Below are positions 16,185 through 24,183 of a stretch of DNA of 64,000 bases, piece after piece (within the stretch, counting starts at the first letter, position 1; every line of letters starts with the position of its first letter). The notes beneath the pieces were generated by a model, which saw only the letters and a program-made list of their open reading frames with translations, was not told where the DNA came from and did not search any database. Source of the stretch: VRUE01 sp963695835 (lineage in GTDB: Bacteria > Actinomycetota > Thermoleophilia > Solirubrobacterales > 70-9); contig CAVOHR010000001.1 of the NCBI GenBank assembly GCA_963695835.1, positions 1,240,001-1,304,000 of the forward strand, in the 5' to 3' direction. Both the position numbers and the translations under genes were made by a program.

Positions 16185-17548
16185 AGCGGCGGCTCGGCAA
16201 CCCCATCGAGCGGGCGATCGCCGCGGCTGGCTCGCTGACCGGGAATCGCTTCGGCCTCCTGGTCGCCTCCTCGGTGGTCGCGACCTCGGCGATCGTCGTG
16301 GCGGCGCTGACCGGGAGCGGCGACAGAGCCGCCCTCGCCGCCCTGCTCAGCCGCAGCCGCGCCGCCGACAGCGGCGCCGTCGCGAGCGCACCGAGCGCGA
16401 GCGCCGCCCCGTCGCCAGGGAGCGGTTCGCCAGCGATCTCCGCCGCCGGCGATCCGCCTGCCACAGCCGCCACCGCGCCGTCGGCCTCACCGTCCGCCCC
16501 AGCTCCGCCGCCGAGCCCCAAGCCGGCCGAACCGGCGCCGCAGAGCGCCCCCGCGACCCCCTCGACTCCGAAACCGGAAGCCGGCCGGATCAAGCACGTC
16601 TTCGTCATCTCCCTGGCCGGCTCGGGTTACGAAGCGGCCTTCGGGACCGCCTCCCAGATGCCCTACCTGTCGGGCACGCTGCGCCCGCAGGGAGAGCTGC
16701 TCTCCGGCTACTCGCTGCTCGACCCCGCGGCGCTGCCGAACGAGATCGCCGCCGTCTCCGGCCAGCCGCCGAACGCCGCCACCAAGGCCGAATGCCCGAC
16801 CTATGCCGAATTCTCCGCTGGCGCCGTCCCGAATGCGAAGGGCGTCGTCCCCGGCGCCGGCTGCGTGTACCCGGTCGAAGCGCTGACGATCGCCGATCAG
16901 CTCACCAGCGCCCGGTTCACCTGGCGGGCCTACGTCGACGGCATGGAGGACGAAGGCCGGCCGGCCAACTGCGTTCATCCCGACCCCGGCGAAGTCGTCG
17001 AACCCGCACCCGGCGGCTACGCGCCGAGCCGGAACCCGTTCGCCTACTTCCACTCGCTCCTCGACCTCGGCGATTGCGCCAGCGACGACGTCCCGATCGG
17101 AGATCTGACGGCCGATCTGCAGAAGGCCGGCGACACCGCCGACTACTCCTACATCGCGCCGACGCCCTGCGACTCGGGCACGCTGGGGGAGTGCGCCGCA
17201 GGCTCGGTCGAAGGTCCGGCTGCGGCCGATGCCTTCCTCTCGAAATGGGTGCCGCAGATCCTCGCCTCGCCCGCCTACGAGAAGGACGGCCTGCTGATCG
17301 TCACCTTCGCGGGGATCGACCCCTCCACGGCGGAAGCCGAGGCGGCGAAGGGCGAACCGCTGCGGGTCGGCGCGTTGCTCGTCTCGCGCTTCCTGGCTCC
17401 CGGATCGAGCGACGGCGCCGCCTACGAACCCTACGCGCTGCTGCGCTCGACCGAGGAACTGCTCGGCCTCGAACGGCTCGGCCTTGCGGCGGCGTCGAAG
17501 ACCAAGACCCTGGCGCCGGCGTTGCTCGGAGAAACGGGTGGAGACTGA
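16181..17548 (+). CDS. Secreted phosphoesterase-like protein (alkaline-phosphatase superfamily)
   Basis: 455 residues. An N-terminal membrane anchor (about 22-45) is followed by a Pro/Ala/Ser linker to about 130 and then a domain starting IKHVFVISLAGSGYEAAFG that follows the layout of the PF04185 phosphoesterase family: MPYLSGTL, a WRAYVDGM strand, NPFAYFHS, DYSYIAPTPC. In active members the first strand carries an E-N metal-binding pair (ENRSFD); here this reads AGSGYE, so catalysis is doubtful. Position beside a PstSCAB-type importer would suit an enzyme or receptor that supplies its anion. Confidence 0.65.
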   Translation: MKRRLGNPIERAIAAAGSLTGNRFGLLVASSVVATSAIVVAALTGSGDRAALAALLSRSRAADSGAVASAPSASAAPSPGSGSPAISAAGDPPATAATAPSASPSAPAPPPSPKPAEPAPQSAPATPSTPKPEAGRIKHVFVISLAGSGYEAAFGTASQMPYLSGTLRPQGELLSGYSLLDPAALPNEIAAVSGQPPNAATKAECPTYAEFSAGAVPNAKGVVPGAGCVYPVEALTIADQLTSARFTWRAYVDGMEDEGRPANCVHPDPGEVVEPAPGGYAPSRNPFAYFHSLLDLGDCASDDVPIGDLTADLQKAGDTADYSYIAPTPCDSGTLGECAAGSVEGPAAADAFLSKWVPQILASPAYEKDGLLIVTFAGIDPSTAEAEAAKGEPLRVGALLVSRFLAPGSSDGAAYEPYALLRSTEELLGLERLGLAAASKTKTLAPALLGETGGD

Positions 17549-18028
17549 GTGGCTTCGACGATCGGCCCGACGATGCACCTGACGGCGAAGGTCGACTACG
17601 CGATCCGGGCGATGGTGGAGCTCGCGGCGGCGGGCGGCGGGCCGGTCAAGGGAGAAGCGATCGCCTCCGCGCAGCGGGTCCCCCTGCGGTTCCTGGAGAA
17701 CATCCTGCTGGAGCTGCGCCACGCGCGGCTGGTGCGCAGCCAGCGCGGCGCGGAGGGCGGGTACCGGCTCGCGCGGCCAGCGGAGACGATCACGCTGGCG
17801 GACGTCATCCGCACCGTCGAGGGCCCGATCGCGAGCATCCGCTCCGAGCGGCCCGACGAGCTCTCCTACGCCGGCAGCGCCGCCCCCCTGCGCGAGGTGT
17901 GGGTGGCGCTGCGCGCCAACATGCGCGCCGTGCTCGAGTCGGTGACCCTGGCCGACGTCGCCCGCGGCGAGCTTCCCGCCGAGGTGCTCCGCCTGACGCG
18001 GGAGCCGGCCGTGTGGGAGGCTCACTGA
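17549..18028 (+). CDS. Rrf2 family transcriptional regulator (copy 2)
   Basis: 159 residues from GTG 17549, directly after the upstream TGA and with GGTGGAGA in front. ATG 17573 (MHLTAKVDYAIRAMVELAAA) is the family-typical alternative. Winged helix intact (LVRSQRGAEGGYRLARPAE). It aligns end to end with the Rrf2 at 5824 and also lacks cysteine, so no Fe-S cluster. Being ninth in the Pst-like operon, it would give feedback on the operon that carries it; which operators each copy binds is not visible. Confidence 0.88.
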   Translation: MASTIGPTMHLTAKVDYAIRAMVELAAAGGGPVKGEAIASAQRVPLRFLENILLELRHARLVRSQRGAEGGYRLARPAETITLADVIRTVEGPIASIRSERPDELSYAGSAAPLREVWVALRANMRAVLESVTLADVARGELPAEVLRLTREPAVWEAH

Positions 18029-18034
18029 CCGACG

Positions 18035-19210
18035 GTGCATCCGACTGAACGCCCGGCGGACGACCGCCCCCAGCCCTCGCTCGTCACGATCCTGCGCGAG
18101 TGGGGACGGATCGGCTGTGTCGGCTTCGGTGGGCCGCCGGCGCACATCGCCCTCTTCCGCCGGCTCTGCGTCGTTCGCAACGCCTGGCTCAGCGCCGAGC
18201 AGTTCGAGGACGCGATCGCCGCCACCAACCTGTTGCCGGGGCCGGGGTCGACGCAGCTCTCGATCTTCTGCGCCTGGCGGCTGCGCGGGGTCCGCGGGGC
18301 GCTTGCCGGCGGCGCCGGCTTCATCCTGCCCGGGCTGGTCGCGATCCTCGCGCTTGCGGCTCTGTTCCTTTCCTCGGCACCGCCCGCCTGGGTGCTGGGA
18401 GCGGGCGCCGGGGCGGGCGCCGCCGTTGCGGCAGTGGCGCTGCGGGCCGGCCTCGGCCTCGTCCCGGCGAGCTGGGAGCGGGCGAAGAGCACCCACCCAC
18501 TGCGCTGGGTGCTCTACGGCGGCGCCGGCCTGCTCGCGACGGCGCTGATCGGTCCATGGCTGGTGATCGTCCTGCTTGCCTGCGGCCTGGTCGAGCTGCT
18601 GGTTCGCCGCCCCGGGATCGTCGGGACGGCAGCGGGAAGCTTCGGGCTGATGCCGGTGGCCGCCGTCGCCGGCGGCGGCATCGGCGCCCTCGCCTGGGTC
18701 GCCCTCAAGGTCGGCGCCCTCTCCTACGGCGGCGGCTTCGTGATCGTGCCGCTGATGCAGGCCGACGCCGTCGACCGCTACCACTGGATGAGCGACGGCC
18801 AGTTCCTCAACGCGGTTGCCCTGGGGCAGGTCACCCCGGGGCCGGTGGTGCACACGGTCGCGGTCGTCGGCTACGCGGCGGCCGGGGTATGGGGCGCCCT
18901 GCTCGCCTCGGCGGTCGCCTTCGCCCCCTCGTTCTCCTTCGTCCTGATCGGTGCCGAGCGCTTCGACCGCCTCCGCAGTGACCTCAGGGCGCGCGCCTTC
19001 CTCGACGGCGCCGGCCCGGCGGCGATCGGCGCCATCCTCGGCTCCGCGATCCCCCTGGCCCTGGCCCTCAGCGAGGCCTGGCAGGCGGCGGTGCTGGCCG
19101 CGGCCGCGATCGCCCTCCTCGCGGCCCGCCAGAGCGTCGTCCGCACCCTTCTCGCCGCAGGCCTGATCGGCGCCGTGGTCGCCCTGGCCGGCGGCCCGCT
19201 GCCTACGTAA
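18035..19210 (+). CDS. chrA: ChrA-type chromate/anion transporter
   Basis: 391 residues, the long two-domain CHR form. The N-half has GCVGFGGPPAHIALFRRLCV and LLPGPGSTQLSIF; the C-half repeats them as ALSYGGGFVIVPLMQ and ALGQVTPGPVVHTVAVVGY. About ten to twelve membrane segments. ChrA exports chromate, a sulfate analogue; SrpC, a cyanobacterial relative, is induced by sulfur starvation. Placement at the end of an operon with a sulfur-type operator suits that link. Start GTG 18035, six bases after the Rrf2 stop. Confidence 0.88.
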   Translation: MHPTERPADDRPQPSLVTILREWGRIGCVGFGGPPAHIALFRRLCVVRNAWLSAEQFEDAIAATNLLPGPGSTQLSIFCAWRLRGVRGALAGGAGFILPGLVAILALAALFLSSAPPAWVLGAGAGAGAAVAAVALRAGLGLVPASWERAKSTHPLRWVLYGGAGLLATALIGPWLVIVLLACGLVELLVRRPGIVGTAAGSFGLMPVAAVAGGGIGALAWVALKVGALSYGGGFVIVPLMQADAVDRYHWMSDGQFLNAVALGQVTPGPVVHTVAVVGYAAAGVWGALLASAVAFAPSFSFVLIGAERFDRLRSDLRARAFLDGAGPAAIGAILGSAIPLALALSEAWQAAVLAAAAIALLAARQSVVRTLLAAGLIGAVVALAGGPLPT

Positions 19211-19256
19211 TCCTCGGCACATAAAGCGTGCGAAATTCTTACACTCTGCGCGCCAC

Positions 19257-19505
19257 ATGCGCGCCGGTGTCGGTCACGATCGATCGGTGTCCGTCGTCGC
19301 CCAAGTCGGTTTTCTCACCACCCTGCTGGAATTGGCTGCGACCTCTATCGGTTATGGGGCCATCGTCGGGGGCTTTGTCGCGGCGGCCGCCGGTGTGCTC
19401 CGCGGCCGTTCGCGCAAAGAGCTGGATGGCAATGCCCTGAGGGATGGCTTCTTGGGTGGTCTGGTAGGAGTCTTTTGTCTGTGTTACGATCTGCTGACGA
19501 GGTAG
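19257..19505 (+). CDS. Small membrane protein
   Basis: 82 residues with two hydrophobic segments (FLTTLLELAATSIGYGAIVGG-type region at about 19-45, and GGLVGVFCLCYDLL near the end) joined by a charged loop. Its base composition is lower in GC than its neighbours. Start uncertain. No family recognised. The next gene begins four bases later, so the two are likely one transcript. Confidence 0.45.
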   Translation: MRAGVGHDRSVSVVAQVGFLTTLLELAATSIGYGAIVGGFVAAAAGVLRGRSRKELDGNALRDGFLGGLVGVFCLCYDLLTR

Positions 19506-19509
19506 CCGA

Positions 19510-19701
19510 ATGCCCAAGATCACGCGATACTTCTATATCTCGCTGCTTTCTTCTATCTGCATTCTCGGGCTGGGTGTCTTCCTGTTCCCGGATTCAGAAG
19601 GCGGACAGCAGGCGATGGAGGTCGTCGCCTTTGCGGTTGCTTTTACCCTGCTCCATGTGTTTGACGATCCGATCCAGCGTCGCCATCGGCGCGACGATTG
19701 A
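19510..19701 (+). CDS. Small membrane protein
   Basis: 63 residues with two membrane segments (ISLLSSICILGLGVFLF and AMEVVAFAVAFTLLHVF) and a strongly charged C-terminus (RRHRRDD). AT-rich compared with surrounding genes. Paired with the small membrane protein just upstream. No family recognised. Confidence 0.45.
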   Translation: MPKITRYFYISLLSSICILGLGVFLFPDSEGGQQAMEVVAFAVAFTLLHVFDDPIQRRHRRDD

Positions 19702-19722
19702 CGAGGTTCCTGTCGTACTGCC

Positions 19723-20343
19723 TCAGGGCGCGAGCCGGAACGGCGGGTACTCGTCGGTGACCAGGGTGAAGGCGTAGCCCGTCACCCGGTTGCTCCAGCG
19801 GATCGTGCCTTCGACGAAGCCGAAGATGCCGCGCGGGTAGCGGCCCGTGAAGAGGATCGCGAACCAGGCGCCGATCACGGCGAAGAAGACGCCGATGCCG
19901 AGGAAGAAGAGCACCACGTAGTGCGGGATGGCGAGCAGCCACTTGACCAGCGGCAGCCCCCGTTCGAGGCGCTCGACGTCCGGGTAGGCGAAGTCGAGGT
20001 GGACCGCCTGCATCTCGTCGGTCGAGGGGTATTCGTCGTCCATCAGCGCCAGGTAGACGCCGATGCGATTGCCGAAGCGCAGGAATTCGAGGTTCCAGTC
20101 GTACCACCAGCGCGGGTATTTCTTCTTGAAGAGCAGCATCAGGACGATCGGCACGAAAATCAGGCTGCCGGCCGTGATCGCGGCGCCGTATTCGCCATAG
20201 CTTTCGACGCTGCCGCCCGGCAGCAGGCCGATCACGATCGCGATCGGGATCACGGTGAAGATGCGGAAGAAGGTCGTCAACCGGTTCAACTGCCGCTCCG
20301 GGTAGTCGACCGAGAACGTGACTGGGTAGGGCGAGGGCTCCAT
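19723..20343 (-). CDS. DUF4389 domain membrane protein
   Basis: 206 residues. The start PYPVTFSVDYPERQLNRLTTFFRI and the repeat GRYPRGIFGFVEGTIRWSNRVTGYAF are the DUF4389 signature. Three to four membrane segments. Members are widespread in actinobacteria and have no established function. Start at ATG 20343 with a GGAGGAGA ribosome site. It ends 21 bases from the convergent small membrane protein gene. Confidence 0.85.
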   Translation of the reverse strand: MEPSPYPVTFSVDYPERQLNRLTTFFRIFTVIPIAIVIGLLPGGSVESYGEYGAAITAGSLIFVPIVLMLLFKKKYPRWWYDWNLEFLRFGNRIGVYLALMDDEYPSTDEMQAVHLDFAYPDVERLERGLPLVKWLLAIPHYVVLFFLGIGVFFAVIGAWFAILFTGRYPRGIFGFVEGTIRWSNRVTGYAFTLVTDEYPPFRLAP

Positions 20344-20398
20344 CTCTCCTCCTGTGGACGGGTTGGGAAGAGGATCGCCGACGAGTCGGCGGAACGGC

Positions 20399-21814
20399 TC
20401 AGTCCGCTGCGGGGACGCCGCCGGCCACCACGTTGACGAAGTCCTCCAGGTGGCGCGTGGTCCAGCACTCGAAGGCGCCGTCGCAGTGGCGCTCGTAGGC
20501 GGCCATCACCGAGTCGCCGTAGTTCCAGTAGAGCTTCGGCTCGGGGTTGAGCCAGAAGAGGCGGCCGGCCCGCTCGGCCACCTGGGCGAAGACCTCGGCG
20601 TGCGGTTCGCGGCCGTTGGTGCGCGCGTCCCCGAGCACGATCACGGTCGAGCGCGGGTCGAGGTCGTCGGAGATCTCGCTCAGGAACTCGAGCCAGACGC
20701 GGCCGTAGTCGGTGTAGCCGGAGACGTCGGCGACGCCGCCCTCGCTGGAGATCCGCTTGGCGATCTCGCGGAAGTCGCGCTCGTGCTCGAAGATCTCGGT
20801 CACCTCGGAGATCCGCTCGATGAAGACGAAGCTGCGCAGCTTGCGGAACGAGTCGTGCAGGGCGTGCAGGACCGAGAGGAAGAAGACGCTGGCCGAGGTG
20901 ACCGAGGTCGAGACGTCGCAGAGCACGTAGATCTCGGGCCGGCGCGGTCGCTTCGGCCGGAAGCGCAGGCGCAGCGGCACGCCGCCGGTCTCCAGCGAGG
21001 CGCGCATCGTCCGCCGCACGTCGACCGTCTGCCCCTTGCGCCGCCCCCGCTGCTCGTGCCCGAGCGTCGCCAGCCGCCGCTTCATCTGCGAGACGGCGCG
21101 GTGGACGGCCGCCAGGTCCTGGGTCGGGCTGGTCGGCAGGGCGCGGTCCAGCTCGGCCAGCGGGCGCGAGGGGGGCAGCGTCTCGGTGCGCTCGATCAGG
21201 TCGCGTTCCAGCTCGCGGCGCAGGTGGCGCTCGAAGCGGTTGAGCTGCTCGCGGTCGATCGGCGGCAGCTCGCCGGCGCCGTCCTCGCCGCCCTGCCGGG
21301 TCCCGGCCGAGAGCTCGAGCGTGCGGCGGATCCGCTGCACGTCGACCCCGACCACGCCGGAGCCCTCGCCGCGCCGCCCGAAGGCGGCGATCGCCAGCCG
21401 CGCCAGGTCGCGCATCTCGCCGTCGTCGCCGTCGAGGATCGCCTGGCGCACCTGCTCGCGCAGCTCGTCGATGTCGAGTCGCTCGCCGCCCTCGTAGCGA
21501 GTGTCGGTCTCCTCGCCGATCCCGCGCTCGATCGCCTCGGTCTCGGCGGCGCGGAAGAACCAGCGCTCGAACAGCAGCTCGAACAGCCGCCGGTCCTCCT
21601 GCGACTTGGCGATCGTCGCCGCCAGCGCCTCGCGGAAGTCGTCGTGCGAGGTCCAGGGCACCTGGTCGAGCGCCGCGAAGGCGTCGAGGATCTCCGAGGT
21701 CCCGACCGCGACCCCCTCCTCGCGCAGCTCCTCGCAGAAGCCGAGCAGCTTCGCGGCGAGCCCGGGCGGGCCGGCCTCGGCCCGCGGCCCGTAGGGCGAG
21801 GCCGTCGGGCTCAC
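20399..21814 (-). CDS. VWA domain CoxE-like protein
   Basis: 471 residues from GTG 21814 (GTGA overlap with the MoxR stop). The N-half is helical (LGFCEELREEGVAVGTSEILDAF); the C-half is a von Willebrand A fold with the MIDAS start DVSTSVTSAS and a conserved VIVLGDARTNG strand. This is the CoxE type (PF05762), which works with a MoxR AAA+ ATPase in metal-centre insertion or protein assembly. The pair sits without a CO dehydrogenase nearby, so the client is unknown. Confidence 0.88.
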   Translation of the reverse strand: MSPTASPYGPRAEAGPPGLAAKLLGFCEELREEGVAVGTSEILDAFAALDQVPWTSHDDFREALAATIAKSQEDRRLFELLFERWFFRAAETEAIERGIGEETDTRYEGGERLDIDELREQVRQAILDGDDGEMRDLARLAIAAFGRRGEGSGVVGVDVQRIRRTLELSAGTRQGGEDGAGELPPIDREQLNRFERHLRRELERDLIERTETLPPSRPLAELDRALPTSPTQDLAAVHRAVSQMKRRLATLGHEQRGRRKGQTVDVRRTMRASLETGGVPLRLRFRPKRPRRPEIYVLCDVSTSVTSASVFFLSVLHALHDSFRKLRSFVFIERISEVTEIFEHERDFREIAKRISSEGGVADVSGYTDYGRVWLEFLSEISDDLDPRSTVIVLGDARTNGREPHAEVFAQVAERAGRLFWLNPEPKLYWNYGDSVMAAYERHCDGAFECWTTRHLEDFVNVVAGGVPAAD

Positions 21815-22701
21815 CCCGCCTGCGTCGGCGCCGAGAGCTTCATCCCCACCCGCTCGGCGACCAGGTCGATGTCGGTGCGGTGCTTGACGATGATCGACAT
21901 CGACTGCTCGAAGGTCTCGCGATCGATGTCCTCGGCGCCCATCAAGAGCAGCGTCCGCGCCCAGTCGATCGACTCGGCGATCGAGGGCGGCTTCTTCAGG
22001 TCGAGCGCCCGCACCATCCGCACCACCTCGACCAGCCGCCGCGCCAGCGCCTCCGGCAGCTCGGGGGCGTGCAGGCGGACGATCTCCAGCTCGCGCTCGA
22101 GCTCCGGGTAGTCGAGCCAGAGGTAGAGGCAGCGCCGCTTCAGCGCCTCGGTCAGCTCGCGCGAGTTGTTCGAGGTGAGGACGACGATCGGCATCGTCGT
22201 CGCCGCGACCCGGCCCAGCTCGGGGATCGTGATCTGGAAGTCGGAGAGCAGCTCGAGCAGCATCGCCTCGAACTCCTGGTCGGTCTTGTCGATCTCGTCG
22301 ATCAGCAGCACCACCGGCTCCGGGCTGGCGATCGCCTGCATCAGCGGCCGCTCGAGCAGGAACTCGTCGGAGAAGATGTCCCCGTGGACGTCCTCCCAGC
22401 CGTCCTCGCCGCCGGCCTGGATCCGCAGAAGTTGCTTGCGGTAGTTCCACTCGTACAGCGCCTTCGCCTCGTCGAGGCCCTCGTAGCACTGGAGGCGGAT
22501 CAGCTCCCGCCCGGTCGCCCGCGAGAGCGCCTTGGCCAGCTCGGTCTTGCCGACCCCCGCCGGGCCCTCGACCAGGATCGGCTTGCCGAGCCGCTGGGCG
22601 AGGAAGGAGACCAGGGCGGCGGGCTCGTCGGCGAGGTAGCCGGCGCGCGCCAGCGCCTGCTTGGTCTCGGCGACGCTGCCGGATTGCGGGGCTGCGGCCA
22701 T
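21811..22701 (-). CDS. MoxR-type AAA+ ATPase
   Basis: 296 residues from ATG 22701. Walker A EGPAGVGKTE, Walker B VVLLIDEIDKTD, sensor VLTSNNSRELTEALKRRC. MoxR members act as chaperones with VWA partners, and the partner follows in overlap. An upstream in-frame extension to 22977 would cover the divergent small membrane gene and is rejected. Confidence 0.9.
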   Translation of the reverse strand: MAAAPQSGSVAETKQALARAGYLADEPAALVSFLAQRLGKPILVEGPAGVGKTELAKALSRATGRELIRLQCYEGLDEAKALYEWNYRKQLLRIQAGGEDGWEDVHGDIFSDEFLLERPLMQAIASPEPVVLLIDEIDKTDQEFEAMLLELLSDFQITIPELGRVAATTMPIVVLTSNNSRELTEALKRRCLYLWLDYPELERELEIVRLHAPELPEALARRLVEVVRMVRALDLKKPPSIAESIDWARTLLLMGAEDIDRETFEQSMSIIVKHRTDIDLVAERVGMKLSAPTQAG

Positions 22702-22725
22702 CGCGGCCGATGATAATGCGCGGCC

Positions 22726-22956
22726 GTGCCCGACTTCGCCCTCTCGCTCGCCACGCTGCTGCCGCACAGCGCGACCCCCTACCTCGCGCTGATGATCGTC
22801 GGCTTCGCCACCGGCATCCTCGGCCACCTCTCGGCCTCGCGCTGGCTGGTCGCGATCGGCGTGATCCTGATCTTCCTCGGCGCCTTCCTCTTCCCGCTCG
22901 CCCTCAACATCACCGAAAGCACGCCGCCGCAGGTAGAGAACCAGCGCAACCGGTGA
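22726..22956 (+). CDS. Small membrane protein
   Basis: 76 residues from GTG 22726, divergent from moxR with a 24-base gap. Two membrane segments (YLALMIVGFATGILGHL and WLVAIGVILIFLGAFLFPLAL). No recognised family; the tail is polar (ENQRNR). Short intergenic space and good membrane pattern support a real gene. Confidence 0.55.
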   Translation: MPDFALSLATLLPHSATPYLALMIVGFATGILGHLSASRWLVAIGVILIFLGAFLFPLALNITESTPPQVENQRNR

Positions 22957-23015
22957 GCCACCGTCTAGCCTTACCATCCCGCACTCCCGATCCGACCTCC
23001 AGGAGGCCCACCGCT

Positions 23016-24128
23016 TTGAGCCGACTTCGATTCCTCCTCACCTGCGCCGCGCTGGTCGCGCTGGCGACCGCCTTCGCAGCCTGCGGCGGTGGCAGCAGCA
23101 AGAGCGGCGAGAACCCGCAGCAGGTCGTCGACGAAGCGACGCTGCAGGGCATCGAAAGCGGCAAGCTCGACCTCTCGCTCGGGATCAGGGCGGCGGGCAA
23201 GGAAGGCGGCAACGTCGACGTCAGCCTCTCCGGGCCGTTCCAGGGCGGTGGCACGGGAAGCCACCCCCAGTTCGCGATGACCGCGAGGGTCGCGGGCAAG
23301 GTGGGCGGCGAAGAGGTCAACTTCGACGGCGGCCTGACGCTGCTGCCGAACACCGCCTACGTCGAATACGAAGGGACCGAGTACGAAGTCGACCCGACCA
23401 CCTTCAGCTTCGTCGAATCGGCGATCAAGGAAGCCGGGAAGAAAAGCGGCAACGGGGGCGAATCGGCGAGCCTGACCGCCTGCCAGGAAGAAGCCGGCAA
23501 GCTGAAGATCTCCAACTTCCTCGAAGACCTCAGCAACGAAGGCGGCGCCGAAGTCGGCGGCACGAGCACGACCAAGATCAGCGGCGATCTCGACGTCGCC
23601 GGGGCGATCGACTCGGCGGTCGAACTGGTCGAAGGGCCGGCCTGCAAGGCTCAGCTCGGCGCCGCCGGTCCGCTTCCCACGAGGGCGGAAATCGACCGGG
23701 CGAAGAACGAGGTCAAGGGCGCGGTCAAGGTCGCCCACGCCGATGTCTACGTCGGCGACGACGACATCGTGCGGCAGATCTCGGTCCAGCTGAAGATCGA
23801 ACCGAAGAACCCGGGCAGCGGCCCGAAGAGCATCGAAATCGAACTCGACCTGAAGCTGACCGGGGTCAACGAAGAACAGGAAATCTCGGTGCCCGGCAAC
23901 GCCAAGCCGCTCAACGACCTGTTCATCAAGCTCGGGGTCAACCCGATCGAACTGCTCGGCCTGCTGAACGGCGAAGGCGGCGAAGGCCTCGGCAACCTGA
24001 TCGAAGGCCTGGCCGGCGGCGGCTCGGGCAAGGGGGCCTCGGGCGGCGGCCAGCAGGCCTACCTGAACTGCATCGCCGGAGCGCAGACCGCCGCCGACGT
24101 GCAGAAGTGCGCTTCGAAGCTCCGCTAG
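23016..24128 (+). CDS. Secreted lipoprotein, LppX/LprG-like in layout
   Basis: 370 residues from TTG 23016, chosen because AGGAGG lies ten bases upstream and the next residues form a clean lipoprotein signal (FLLTCAALVALATAFAAC, Cys23). The mature part is beta-rich: VDEATLQGIESGKLDLSLGI, then NTAYVEYEGTEYEVDPTTFS, and a long amphipathic sheet region. This layout resembles LppX/LprG lipid carriers of actinobacteria, but I see no decisive motif. Glu is coded almost only by GAA, unlike the flanking cytosolic genes. Confidence 0.75.
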   Translation: MSRLRFLLTCAALVALATAFAACGGGSSKSGENPQQVVDEATLQGIESGKLDLSLGIRAAGKEGGNVDVSLSGPFQGGGTGSHPQFAMTARVAGKVGGEEVNFDGGLTLLPNTAYVEYEGTEYEVDPTTFSFVESAIKEAGKKSGNGGESASLTACQEEAGKLKISNFLEDLSNEGGAEVGGTSTTKISGDLDVAGAIDSAVELVEGPACKAQLGAAGPLPTRAEIDRAKNEVKGAVKVAHADVYVGDDDIVRQISVQLKIEPKNPGSGPKSIEIELDLKLTGVNEEQEISVPGNAKPLNDLFIKLGVNPIELLGLLNGEGGEGLGNLIEGLAGGGSGKGASGGGQQAYLNCIAGAQTAADVQKCASKLR

Positions 24129-24183
24129 CCGGGTCGCCGGCGCGGCGACGGTCCCTCGCGAGTCGAGGGGCCGGCGGCCGCCG

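Noticed and set aside
19902..20107. Alternative frames inside DUF4389 and neighbouring genes
   Set aside because: Arg/Pro/Gly-rich shadow frames typical of GC-rich DNA.
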